From contig CAVZWL010000025.1 in the NCBI GenBank assembly GCA_963778945.1, forward strand, positions 1 through 64,000: 64,000 nt of DNA. Direction: 5' to 3'. The notes under the pieces were generated by a model. The model did not search any database. It saw only the letters and a list, made by a program, of their open reading frames with translations, and was not told where the DNA came from. Positions 26,868-34,622 of the stretch are shown one piece after another. A program made the translations under genes and the position numbers. Source of the DNA: Fen-1254 sp963778945 (lineage in GTDB: Bacteria; Bacteroidota; Ignavibacteria; UBA10030). Position 1 is the first letter of the stretch; each line of letters begins with the position of its first letter.

Positions 26868-27305
26868 TTATCCATTTCCGTCGGATTTAGGTTTCAAACC
26901 TGTCGATTGCAGGAAAGCATCAATCTCTTTTTCCGGAAAATATCCTTCATGACGCATAAGCTCTTTGCCGTTTGCATCGAGGAATACCTGTGTCGGTATT
27001 AATCGGATTTTGTATTCCTCTGCGTATTGTGCCTGTTCTTGTTTCCAGACATCATAGAAAACAATCTTAAGCTGACTGCCGTATTTTTCTTCGACGGCCT
27101 TCATCACTTTCTGCATAGCTTTGCAGGGAATACAATTTACCGATCCGAGTTCAACGAATGTCACGAGCGGGTTGGCAACCGTTATGCTGGTATCCTTCAT
27201 TACAGAAGTTGGTTTTGTTTTCTTAGTGGTTTTCTTTGATTGTGCAAATGTCGCTGAACCAAAAGCGATGTTGAGAATCAGAAATAATACAATTTGTCTT
27301 TTCAT
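26868..27305 (-). CDS. Exported thioredoxin-family protein
   Basis: The start at 27305 (MKRQIVLFLILNIAFGSATF) gives a clean signal peptide; the longer frame from 27326 adds seven residues before it and is less likely. The mature domain has VTFVELGSVNCIPCKAMQKV, with the CxxC redox pair CIPC, and the cis-Pro segment RLIPTQVFLDANG. It should act in the periplasm, reduced by the CcdA-like membrane protein encoded 3 bp downstream. It overlaps the small cytoplasmic thioredoxin-like gene upstream by 4 bases. Confidence 0.88.
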   Translation of the reverse strand: MKRQIVLFLILNIAFGSATFAQSKKTTKKTKPTSVMKDTSITVANPLVTFVELGSVNCIPCKAMQKVMKAVEEKYGSQLKIVFYDVWKQEQAQYAEEYKIRLIPTQVFLDANGKELMRHEGYFPEKEIDAFLQSTGLKPKSDGNG

Positions 27306-27544
27306 GTGAGTGCTCCACCCAACCAAGAAAGAAGTTGTTCGTCCTTAGGAATTGAACCTGAACTCTTCACAGCGCCATCGATGACTAAGCCGGGAGTAGC
27401 GAGAATGCCGAATTTCATAATTTCCTGCAGATCGGTCACTTTTTCGATTTCCAGATTAAGCCGATGTTTGTCATTCAACGATCGAACTTTTTGTTCGAGT
27501 GTTTTGCATTTCGCACAGCCTGAACCGAGTATTTGAACTTTCAT
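27302..27544 (-). CDS. Small thioredoxin-like protein (redox-active disulfide 2)
   Basis: An 80-residue thioredoxin/glutaredoxin fold with an N-terminal GSGCAKCKTLEQ (CxxC) and the cis-Pro turn GILATPGLVIDG. This matches the 'redox-active disulfide protein 2' family, often found in arsenic and mercury operons next to permeases. It lacks a signal peptide, so it is cytoplasmic. A paralogue lies at 28591-28836 on the other side of the permease gene, so the operon has two copies flanking the permease. Confidence 0.88.
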   Translation of the reverse strand: MKVQILGSGCAKCKTLEQKVRSLNDKHRLNLEIEKVTDLQEIMKFGILATPGLVIDGAVKSSGSIPKDEQLLSWLGGALT

Positions 27545-27565
27545 CTGAAGATTCCTGCCATATTG

Positions 27566-28591
27566 TTAATACACAAGGTTGAAAATGTACCCCACGATGA
27601 TAATTCCCACTGCGACAACACCGACAAAAATGAAAATCAACGGAAGTTTTAGAACTTTCCGCAAGATTATCGTTTCAGGTAACGAGAGACCAATGACAGA
27701 CATCATAAAGGCAAGCGTTGTGCCAAGAGATGCACCTTTTTCAAGCAGTGCATGAACAATCGGAATGATTCCGGCAGCATTCGAATACAATGGAACACCT
27801 ATAAGGACAGCAATAGGAACTGACCACCAAGCGGACTTTCCCATAAGATTTGCCATGAAATTCTCCGGCACAAAACCATGAATACCTGCTCCGACGCCAA
27901 TACCAACGAGAAGATACGGCCATACTTTTCCGACAATATCTTTTACTGCGTCATATCCCGAGTGCATCCGGTCACGGAATGTCGGTACTGCTTCTTCCAT
28001 GGAAGCAGCCTTGGAATGGATTTGATAGACCCAATCCTCAATGAAACGTTCTACCTTCAACCTGCCAATGACATACCCGGAAATTATGGCGATGAGCAAT
28101 CCAGTGCTCACATAAAGTAGAGCTGTCTGCCAGCCGAATAAGCCAAATAATAATACAACAGCCACTTCATTGATCATGGGAGCCGCAATGAGAAAAGAGA
28201 ATGTAACGCCAAGAGGGATGCCCGACTCCACGAAACCAATAAATAGCGGGATTGCTGAACATGAGCAAAACGGAGTGACAATGCCAAGCATGCTTGCCAG
28301 GATATTGCCTGTAAAGAGAGATTTTCCGCCTAACATCTTGCGAGTACGTTCCGGGGAAAAGTATGTCCGCACGATACCGACAGCAAAAACCACAAGCGTA
28401 AGAAGCAGTAACACTTTCGGCGCTTCAAAGACAAAGAAGCGAACAGCTTCCGTCAATCGTTCGCCTTGGACTAATCCTGTCAAAGAAATAAATGCGTCTG
28501 CAAGAGGCTGCAGCGCTGTATACAGTATAACCCAGAGCAGTAAAATAATCGTTGCAACGCAAAGCGTATATTGCTCAATCAACTTCTTCAT
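27566..28591 (-). CDS. ArsP-type permease
   Basis: A 341-residue membrane protein of the predicted permease family (DUF318, which includes ArsP exporters). It has eight or more hydrophobic segments and the conserved TPFCSCSAIPLFIGF with adjacent cysteines, then FLIAAPMINEVAVVLL. The second half repeats the topology (VPLYSNAAGIIPIVHALL). ArsP exports trivalent organoarsenicals; other members have other substrates. Location between two small thioredoxins under arsR control supports export of an arsenic compound. Its ATG overlaps the stop of the upstream gene by one base. Confidence 0.88.
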   Translation of the reverse strand: MKKLIEQYTLCVATIILLLWVILYTALQPLADAFISLTGLVQGERLTEAVRFFVFEAPKVLLLLTLVVFAVGIVRTYFSPERTRKMLGGKSLFTGNILASMLGIVTPFCSCSAIPLFIGFVESGIPLGVTFSFLIAAPMINEVAVVLLFGLFGWQTALLYVSTGLLIAIISGYVIGRLKVERFIEDWVYQIHSKAASMEEAVPTFRDRMHSGYDAVKDIVGKVWPYLLVGIGVGAGIHGFVPENFMANLMGKSAWWSVPIAVLIGVPLYSNAAGIIPIVHALLEKGASLGTTLAFMMSVIGLSLPETIILRKVLKLPLIFIFVGVVAVGIIIVGYIFNLVY

Positions 28592-28836
28592 TATGCACCC
28601 CGGTGCTCCATGAGAATCTCTTTGAGCTTTTCGACGGTAGGCACAAAGCCCGCTATTGCGACCTTCTCGTCTATCACGAGACCAGGTGTGCGTATAATTC
28701 CATAGGATGCTATTTTTTGGAAATCTTCAATCTTCTCGACAGCCGCATCCATTTTTAATTCCTGCAAGGCTTCGATGGTTCGCTTCTCGAGTGTCTTGCA
28801 GTTCATACACCCGGACCCTAACACTTTAATAATCAT
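28591..28836 (-). CDS. Small thioredoxin-like protein, second copy
   Basis: An 81-residue paralogue of the protein at 27302-27544: GSGCMNCKTLEKRTIEALQE (CxxC) and YGIIRTPGLVIDEK (cis-Pro). It is the second gene of the operon, right after arsR, and its stop overlaps the permease start. Cytoplasmic. Two different copies around one permease may serve as metal-thiol carriers or as reductants for different partners. Confidence 0.88.
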   Translation of the reverse strand: MIIKVLGSGCMNCKTLEKRTIEALQELKMDAAVEKIEDFQKIASYGIIRTPGLVIDEKVAIAGFVPTVEKLKEILMEHRGA

Positions 28837-28854
28837 ATTCTTTCCTTTCGCAGA

Positions 28855-29202
28855 TTAGATTTTGCAGATCGATTTACGATTCACTCGATGAAGTTTTACT
28901 GAATCTTCCTGAATCGACTTATCATCATCGAATGATTTATTAATAAGCCTCATTAATGATCGGATGAATATGTTTTCCGATTTATCATTTAATCGAAAAT
29001 TCACCCATTTGCCATCCTTTGTATCGAGCAAAAGGCCTGCATCTCTGAGGATTGTCAAATGCTTCGACACAGTCGAATTGGAAAGATCAAGTATTTCCCT
29101 GATCTCACACATACACAATTCACGTTCGGCAAGCATCTTGACGATCCGTATACGATTGGGATCGCTCAGAGCTTTGAAGATATTAACATAATCGCGTTTC
29201 AT
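28855..29202 (-). CDS. arsR: ArsR family metalloregulator
   Basis: A 115-residue winged-helix repressor. IFKALSDPNRIRIVKMLAER begins the fold, ELCMCEIREILDLSNSTVSK holds both the metal-binding CxC motif (CMC, near residue 32) and the recognition helix, and DGKWVNFRLND is the wing. ELCxC is the arsenite sensor of classical ArsR. The C-terminus has a further Cys (SICKI). First gene of the operon; the inverted repeat 13 bp upstream is its likely operator. Confidence 0.92.
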   Translation of the reverse strand: MKRDYVNIFKALSDPNRIRIVKMLAERELCMCEIREILDLSNSTVSKHLTILRDAGLLLDTKDGKWVNFRLNDKSENIFIRSLMRLINKSFDDDKSIQEDSVKLHRVNRKSICKI

Positions 29203-29214
29203 TGATACTCCTTC

Positions 29215-29234
29215 ATTTCGTCAACTAACGAAAT
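29215..29234 (-). promoter_or_regulatory. Candidate ArsR operator
   Basis: ATTTCGT (29215-29221) and ACGAAAT (29228-29234) form a perfect inverted repeat with a 6-base spacer, 13 bp upstream of the arsR start. Position and symmetry fit an ArsR/SmtB-type operator. Confidence 0.7.
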
Positions 29235-29812
29235 ATAGATACTCTTTCAGAATAAAGCAAGTGCATCGTTCTCATGCCGTGAAAGACTCTTCAAATGTCT
29301 TCATGCACCATCAGTCAGCCCCAATGCTTGAGCGGCCTTTCTTTTGCAATTATCGTGCTTTTTCAATGCTTGTTTCGGGACGAGCTTTCACGATTTAAAT
29401 CCCGACACACGACAGTGTGACGGGAGACTTGCCCTTGACTGAGGGCTATGATTTATCAAGTGCATATTTCAACTTCAGTGGTTAAGATTTTGGAGATAGA
29501 AGAATCTTCGATATGTCGGTATTGCTTCTATAGTTGAATCCCGCTATCCCGATTGGAAAACATCGGGATGCTCATTCCAACGATGAACTTAGCTTCACTG
29601 GTGCTCGCTAAGATTCAGTTGGAATGGCAGTTACAGTGAAATATGCGATCAGAAATATTGGGGAACAATATTAAGAATTTAAAGGTTATATATTTAGACC
29701 AATAAAAATATTGGCGACAGCGATTGGGATATCAAGTCATATTGCAAGGGTGAATGAGATATCCGGAATAATCGCAGTTCAATCTCAACTAACTATCCAA
29801 AGAGGACACACC
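29235..29812. other. Intergenic with hairpin repeats
   Basis: No gene seen. It holds palindromic units: GATTGGAAAACATCGGGATG near 29550, and a long imperfect hairpin at 29574-29625 whose arms begin ATTCCAAC and end GTTGGAAT, with TTAGC/GCTAA at the loop side. Similar units recur at 24.9, 31.9 and 32.1 kb. Confidence 0.5.
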
Positions 29813-30145
29813 ATGTCAAGCATTCAAGATCTCATAACAAAACTTCAAAATGATGGAGCCCTAACCGCAACACTTAACAACTCTATAATGGCAGGGGCAG
29901 ACCCTAATAATCTGTATTTTCTGACATTTCATTCATATTTTCCACATCAGGTGATGTTCTATTCTTATGGGACTACGGTTACCATTCAAGTGGAGATCGA
30001 TGGTGTTAAATTGGCTCCGTTTACGCTCATTGCAGGCGGCTACAAAATTATCAGCATCCCTACGGGAACGAAACATTTCAATGCACAAGCCACGAGCGTT
30101 GTTGTCACAAAGGCTGACTACGCCTATATCTGCACCACGTTCTGA
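29813..30145 (+). CDS. Hypothetical protein
   Basis: The start at 29813 follows AAAGAGGA at a good distance; the frame can be extended upstream to 29711 but without a binding site. The product has 110 residues, no signal peptide and no membrane segment. It begins with a short helix (SIQDLITKLQNDGALTATL) and continues as predicted beta strands (FHSYFPHQVMFYSYGTTVTI, GVKLAPFTLIAGGYKIISI). I do not recognise the family. It stands alone between the ars operon and a toxin-antitoxin-like pair, flanked by repeats on both sides. Confidence 0.6.
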   Translation: MSSIQDLITKLQNDGALTATLNNSIMAGADPNNLYFLTFHSYFPHQVMFYSYGTTVTIQVEIDGVKLAPFTLIAGGYKIISIPTGTKHFNAQATSVVVTKADYAYICTTF

Positions 30146-30569
30146 TCCCGGGCGTTACAGGAACAGCGGAGTAACAACATCACCTTGCAGATGTCTTAAG
30201 ATATTACCCCATCGCTTGCATGATTCGAATAGTACATGCTTGCGTTGGGGTATATGTTTATCCTCCATTACTGACTTTTTCTTCCGTTTCTATGCGTAGT
30301 TTCGAAGCCAAGGAACGTTGATATCTCTTCCATCCATACAAAGATTCCAATTGAGAGACCGAAGAATGAATAAGCCTGAAGAATTTTCATCAGGCTTCGT
30401 TTGATCTCCTCCAGAAGACATGTAGGCAAGCCCGCCAAAAGGTTCCGCCAGAAAAAGGCGGACGCACAAAACGCGGAATCATGGCGGGCAAGCCCGCCAA
30501 AAGGTAAATCATGGCGGGCAAGCGCACACGAATGAAGCCCCGAAGGTGTGAACAGGCACAAGTCTATAT
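30146..30569. other. Intergenic with GC-rich palindromic repeats
   Basis: At 30422-30530 the palindrome GGCGGGCAAGCCCGCC and truncated copies occur three times, each followed by AAAAGG or related sequence. A minus-strand frame runs through it, but it is low-complexity repeat sequence and not a supported gene. The rest is featureless. Confidence 0.55.
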
Positions 30570-31259
30570 TTATTTTATTGCAACAATATTTTTGATCAGG
30601 TCAATTATCTTAGTCTTAGTGCCGGCAGGTTCACCATAATCGAGGACTGACGAGACTGCTTCTTCAAAAACATCAAGAGCTAAAAGTTCAGAAAAGGTTT
30701 TACGAATATAACCTACGACTTCTGGAGCACCGGTGCTCATATCGTGAATGATTGAAGCGCTATTGTTCAGAACATAAACAATGTCTTCAAAATCTTTGCT
30801 TGTACGAAGATCCGTCATCCCACGGTTTTTCAGAGCGCTCAATTTTGTAGCAAAATAATACGGAACATTTAAAATATTTATATGTATCGAACCAAGGGTA
30901 TATTGAATTGCATTATTCATTGCAGTGGGATACCACTCATTTGTAAACCCTAAAATCTTCTCACTGATAGGCATAACATCAACAATAACACCTTTATATA
31001 TCCATCGACATAAAGGGGCATTATCCGTCTTATCGTTTTCGAATCCTTTAGCTCGCAGTTCTTTTTCAAGGTCTCGATATGACAGATATGAGGCAACTTC
31101 TATAATGCAATCCACATCTTGAGTTGGACGCGGTTCGGGAGCAGCCGAACTATCTGCATAGAGTTCGGTTGTCGATCCTCCTACAAACACAACTTCTTCG
31201 AGAAGATCTCCCAAAGATTCAGCGACAAATTTTAGCATTGCAAGATTATTACTTTTCAC
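30570..31259 (-). CDS. Nucleotidyltransferase-like protein (AbiEii-type)
   Basis: A 229-residue minimal nucleotidyltransferase fold. VVFVGGSTTELYADS and then PTQDVDCIIEV provide the GGS and DxD motifs, and VIVDVMPISE may supply the third acidic residue. Such proteins are the toxin halves of AbiE-like and MNT toxin-antitoxin systems, where they modify tRNA or partner proteins. The gene overlaps the end of the upstream HTH-like gene by 11 bases. Target unknown. Confidence 0.7.
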   Translation of the reverse strand: MKSNNLAMLKFVAESLGDLLEEVVFVGGSTTELYADSSAAPEPRPTQDVDCIIEVASYLSYRDLEKELRAKGFENDKTDNAPLCRWIYKGVIVDVMPISEKILGFTNEWYPTAMNNAIQYTLGSIHINILNVPYYFATKLSALKNRGMTDLRTSKDFEDIVYVLNNSASIIHDMSTGAPEVVGYIRKTFSELLALDVFEEAVSSVLDYGEPAGTKTKIIDLIKNIVAIK

Positions 31260-31773
31260 CTACAAAGATCCTTTTCTTGAGTTCTGAAACAGCAATTTGA
31301 GATTCTCTAGATTTACCGACTCTTATCGCATCCACAAGAGCTATAAGTTCATAAAAGGCCCTATCCATTTTTGCAGCTTTCGGTATAGTGGGATATAGGG
31401 GTTCAATGACCTCTCCACGAACGGAACCATTCTCATCCGGCCAAACATATATAGTGCTGGAAGATTTAATCAATTTAGAAAGTGGGGGTGCTGAATGTGC
31501 TGTTGGCATACCTCTCGAAATTTCCCCGGGTCTTTGTGGAGAAAAATATTTAATTCCATATACAAGAAATTCATAAAGGGATGTTTTATGAACCTTTTTC
31601 TTTGAATCGTCAATCAAACCAGCAAGCTTATTTCTAAATAACGATTCAGAAATTTCAGATGGGCTTATAAACAATTGATTAGCCAGATCGATTGAACGCC
31701 ATTGGTTATGACCGAGCGCTACAATCTTTAATAATACGACTACATCATGTGGCCTCATAAGCGACAATTTCAT
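31249..31773 (-). CDS. HTH protein, likely partner of the nucleotidyltransferase
   Basis: The start at 31773 (MKLSLMRPHDVVVLLKIVAL) is preferred; extension to 31851 has no binding site and crosses the operator. The N-terminal half looks like a winged helix (SIDLANQLFISPSEISESLF, NRLAGLID-type wing). The middle has a conserved-looking GIKYFSPQRPGEISRGMPT and the last part a helical tail (ELIALVDAIRVGKSRES). The pair organisation with an 11-base overlap suggests an antitoxin and autorepressor. I have seen this architecture with nucleotidyltransferases but cannot name the family with certainty. Confidence 0.6.
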   Translation of the reverse strand: MKLSLMRPHDVVVLLKIVALGHNQWRSIDLANQLFISPSEISESLFRNKLAGLIDDSKKKVHKTSLYEFLVYGIKYFSPQRPGEISRGMPTAHSAPPLSKLIKSSSTIYVWPDENGSVRGEVIEPLYPTIPKAAKMDRAFYELIALVDAIRVGKSRESQIAVSELKKRIFVGEK

Positions 31774-31795
31774 AATAATATCCTTGATATTTGTG

Positions 31796-31812
31796 ATTCG
31801 CGAATCGCGAAT
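31796..31812 (-). promoter_or_regulatory. Candidate operator of the NTase pair
   Basis: ATTCGCGAATCGCGAAT: two overlapping perfect palindromes (ATTCGCGAAT and TCGCGAATCGCGA), 23 bp upstream of the chosen start of the HTH gene. Suits binding by the HTH protein. Confidence 0.55.
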
Positions 31813-31859
31813 TGCGATATGCAAAATACTATAATCCGGAATCAATAGCAAGGCAGTAT

Positions 31860-32482
31860 ATATTGCATCATATGCCTCTTGTTGTCGGGATATTTAACAA
31901 AAAAGTGCTTGTCCCGAAGAGACGGCTTCGCCGTGAGTGAGTTCCACAAACCCGCCATGCCGATAAAGAACATCGAGACGCATAAATATCCTTTTCTTAC
32001 AAACCGTGAAGATGCTGATGATAAAAATTAAAACGCCGATCTATTCACATACAAAGAACGACCAGTATTTTTGACTAGAAGCTATCTCAAAAATACCTGC
32101 ATTAAATAAGGATCCTGTCATTCCGGCGGATTTTAAGTGGGAATCCAGAACTAGGCTCATACCTGGACTCCCTGCCTGACTGCAGACGCAGTCACGCAGG
32201 CAGGCCGACTACAGCAATCGGAAGTGACAAATCACTTATGAGACCGTTTCTAGATATGAATGTTTGCAACACTATACTATCTTCCACCAAACTTCGACTC
32301 CATTTTTTGTTCAGTATATTTTGCCGGTCTATCTTCGAAGTTGTTAAATCCTTGCTCATATTAAACCTCTTCTGATTTTCTATTCTGTTTTGGTACTTCC
32401 TCCGCTGCCTTTTTCTTCATCTTCGCAAGCTTCTTTTCAAGAGCCGGAGGCCTGAAAATGTCATCCCGCATCGCGGGATGCC
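31860..32482. other. Intergenic repeats and short remnants
   Basis: Contains dispersed palindromic units near 31880-31990 (GATAAAGAACATCGAGACGC type) and, at 32117-32228, a sequence related to the core of the element at 22605-22815 (TGTCATTCC...GTGGGAATCCAG...CAGGCAGGCCGA). Near 32385-32450 a lysine-rich minus-strand frame (LEKKLAKMKKKAAEEVPK) has no start and is not a supported gene. Confidence 0.5.
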
Positions 32483-32878
32483 TTATTCTATTTTTGCCGG
32501 TAATTTCACAAGAAACGTTTTAATGTGCTGTGGGAATCGGTCATTTTCCTTTTCTTGCTTGACAAGTTCGACCATCGATTTATCTGTAAACGCAAACAAG
32601 ATTTTCTGCGGTTTCTTCTTTAAAGAAAGAGCCCAATATGCATCTGAACGAATTTTCGCAAACTTTCCTGCTCCATGTTTTCCGCTAATTGTCTTCCTGG
32701 AACTTGTTGATATAAAGCAGACAATCTTTCCATTTTCAGAAACCGCGTCGCATTCAAATTTGCCGCCATACGATAGAAACAATTTACGTTTTGAGAATAT
32801 CTTGTGATACTTTTTAAGAAGGAATTCATTTCTTATCCAATTTTCAATATCTTTTGTAGCTATGGTTGAGTCTGCCAT
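32483..32878 (-). CDS. Hypothetical protein, possibly nuclease-fold
   Basis: Start at the ATG of MADSTIATKDIENWIRNEF (32878). The product has 131 residues: helical start, then FLSYGGKFECDAVSENGKIV (a strand-turn with E and D), TSSRKTISGKHGAGKFAKI and KKPQKILFAFTDKSMVEL. The order resembles a PD-(D/E)xK-like alpha/beta core, but a full catalytic set is not evident. Its 5' end is duplicated as a fragment at 36155-36214. It lies just downstream of the PglZ remnant in the defence island. Confidence 0.5.
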   Translation of the reverse strand: MADSTIATKDIENWIRNEFLLKKYHKIFSKRKLFLSYGGKFECDAVSENGKIVCFISTSSRKTISGKHGAGKFAKIRSDAYWALSLKKKPQKILFAFTDKSMVELVKQEKENDRFPQHIKTFLVKLPAKIE

Positions 32879-32893
32879 AATCAAATCTCATAT

Positions 32894-33203
32894 TTATAAA
32901 TGTAATCCTTCATTTATAGCATTTAATAATCGGAGTTTTAAATCCTCAGAATAATCAGGTTCAGGAATAATTGACGTTATTGGGCTGATATAGAAGGAAT
33001 TTTGTTTCAGGATGTCCTCCAAGCACCTGATATTTGATACCAAATTCATTGTTATTGATAAACACTTTATGGACATCAACAAGCGAAAGGCTTTCAAATA
33101 GCTTCTGCATATCGGCTTTCTCATCATGCCAAGAGATCAGCCGGTGCTGTTGAAAGAGTTTCAGCAGGGCATCTTCAATTTTCTTCTGCATTTCAAACAA
33201 CAT
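32894..33203 (-). pseudogene. pglZ: BREX PglZ N-terminal remnant
   Basis: The first 75 codons (from 33203) match the N-terminus of PglZ, the alkaline-phosphatase-superfamily protein of BREX phage defence: ALLKLFQQHRLISWHDEKAD (the HR-x-xWYD motif), VHKVFINNNEFGIKYQVLGG, PETKFLLYQP. Full PglZ is about 850 residues, but here the frame ends at 32961. A second frame to 32894 gives only an unrelated-looking tail (PDYSEDLKLRLLNAINEG). So the phosphatase domain is lost. The ATG of the fragment overlaps the end of the DUF1016 gene, as in an intact operon. Confidence 0.72.
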
Positions 33204-34098
33204 ATTCCTGTCTGTCCTTTTCGATGAGCTGCTTCAATTCTTCAACGGATGGCAACTGCACTAAATATTTACTCACAAAGACTTCCATTGGCAGTCCGGC
33301 CGTTGCATACTCGACAAGCGAATCATTCTTGTTTGCACACAGGATAATTCCAACCGGAGGATTATCTCCTTCTGTCATTTCGTTTTTCTTGTAATAATTC
33401 AGGTACAAATTCATCTGACCTGCATCCGCGTGGTCAAATGCTCCGATTTTTAAATCCACAAGAACATGGCACTTCAGAATGCGATGATAAAAAACGAGAT
33501 CAATAAAGTAGTGGGTCGTATCGAACGTAATGCGTATCTGCCTTGACTCAAAACAAAATCCTCTTCCCAATTCCACTAAGAACTTTTGTAAATGAGTAAT
33601 GATAGCTTGTTCAAGATCATTTTCACTGTATTCAGGTTTTTCTACCAATTCCAGAAATTCCAACACATACGGATTCTTCACAATATCCTTGGGAGCAACG
33701 ACTAACATATCCTTTGCTTTAGCAATGACCGCTTCTTTATCCGTTGAAAGTCCGGTACGTTCGAACAACAAGGTATTCATTGCTCTTTTCAGTTCTCGGA
33801 CACTCCAATTATTCTTAATTGCCTGAACTTCATAAAATGCTCTTTTTAGGGGGGATTCAGCCTGAATAAGTTCAAGAAAATGTGTGAAGCTGAGACGCGA
33901 AAGCAATACTTCCGCCGGAAATGAGAGATTCGCCGTATCATCTGTGGACTTCTGTGTGGGAGGCAATACTGCACTTCGCCCTTTGTCCAATTTGGAGTTC
34001 AGTGAATTCCAAATCTCGCGGTGCTGATCATCTTGAAGAAAATGCAATTTGGGGGTCAGTGAACCCCAAATTTGCGGATAGTAATTAATGTACGACAC
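33193..34098 (-). CDS. DUF1016/YhcG nuclease, main part (frameshifted)
   Basis: C-terminal 300 residues of a YhcG-type (DUF1016) protein. The PD-(D/E)xK nuclease core is visible: FDTTHYFIDLVFYHRILKCH, then VLVDLKIGAFDHADAGQMNL (D...D-x-K) and VGIILCANKNDSLVEYA. The N-terminal part reads YINYYPQIWGSLTPKL, continuing the family's N-terminal domain, and joins the frame at 34056-34343 through a one-base shift near 34090. The joined protein of about 365 residues has normal size. YhcG-like genes often sit in restriction or BREX loci, as here between PglX and PglZ remnants. Confidence 0.85.
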   Translation of the reverse strand: MSYINYYPQIWGSLTPKLHFLQDDQHREIWNSLNSKLDKGRSAVLPPTQKSTDDTANLSFPAEVLLSRLSFTHFLELIQAESPLKRAFYEVQAIKNNWSVRELKRAMNTLLFERTGLSTDKEAVIAKAKDMLVVAPKDIVKNPYVLEFLELVEKPEYSENDLEQAIITHLQKFLVELGRGFCFESRQIRITFDTTHYFIDLVFYHRILKCHVLVDLKIGAFDHADAGQMNLYLNYYKKNEMTEGDNPPVGIILCANKNDSLVEYATAGLPMEVFVSKYLVQLPSVEELKQLIEKDRQEYVV

Positions 34099-34343
34099 GA
34101 GCGCAATGTCCGGTCATCAAGCCCTCTTACGCCTTTTTGTTTCAGTGTCGAAGCTACATTCACCAGCAGTTTCTCCCCATATATTGCCCGGTCTTCTCCC
34201 TGCTGTTCATATTCCACCAGATAACAGCCAATGAGCCAATTACGCACGGTAAGGCCTTGATTAACCTGCTGAAGAGCATATTCTTTGGAGTAGGTACACG
34301 TGTTTTGAATAATTTCGATAAGTTGATTGTATTGTATCGCCAT
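34056..34343 (-). CDS. DUF1016 nuclease, N-terminal part (frameshifted)
   Basis: N-terminal DUF1016 domain: TVRNWLIGCYLVEYEQQGED, then YGEKLLVNVASTLKQ and GVRGLDDRTLRSCR. After RSC the frame drifts; the natural continuation INYYPQIWGS is in the next frame (entry 33193-34098). One base gained or lost near 34090 explains it. The start ATG at 34341-34343 is preceded by a gene-end remnant. Confidence 0.82.
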   Translation of the reverse strand: MAIQYNQLIEIIQNTCTYSKEYALQQVNQGLTVRNWLIGCYLVEYEQQGEDRAIYGEKLLVNVASTLKQKGVRGLDDRTLRSCRTLITIRKFGVH

Positions 34344-34446
34344 ACTTATTCTTCTACTTTCTTTAAGCCCTTGATTGGATAGAGCACTTCTTTATCGACG
34401 ATCTTTCTATCTACCTGTGTACGTTCACGTGGGCTGACATTTTCGC
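34344..34446 (-). other. Short coding remnant before DUF1016
   Basis: A frame without a start (SENVSPRERTQVDRKIVDKE and VLYPIKGLKKVEE) ends 19 bases before the DUF1016 start. It looks like the tail of a longer protein; family unknown. Confidence 0.3.
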
Positions 34447-34622
34447 TTATTTTGATTCTGGAGAATGATCGCCTGTTCGCTTAGGTGAACTGAACATCCA
34501 ATAGATCGGCTGCTTTTTATAACGCTTTCTGTGGTCGTTATAAAAACCTTTAACAAAGTATTTTCGGACATCATTTCCAATGGCATCTTCGATGAATTTC
34601 AGATGCTTAGCGTAATCTTCGA
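34447..34622 (-). pseudogene. pglX: BREX PglX C-terminal remnant
   Basis: The frame downstream of the DUF559 gene reads EDYAKHLKFIEDAIGNDVRK, YFVKGFYNDHRKRYKKQPIY, then WMFSSPK. This corresponds to the conserved C-terminal segment of the BREX adenine methyltransferase PglX (KxIPIYWLFSSxK-type motif with DHxKRYKKRP before it). About 1,100 residues of PglX are missing and the reading frame is fused to the end of the DUF559 remnant. With the PglZ start at 33.2 kb it marks a deleted BREX locus. Confidence 0.65.

Noticed and set aside
30268..30561. A 97-codon minus-strand frame
   Set aside because: Most of it reads through the GGCGGGC palindromic repeats; low-complexity artefact.
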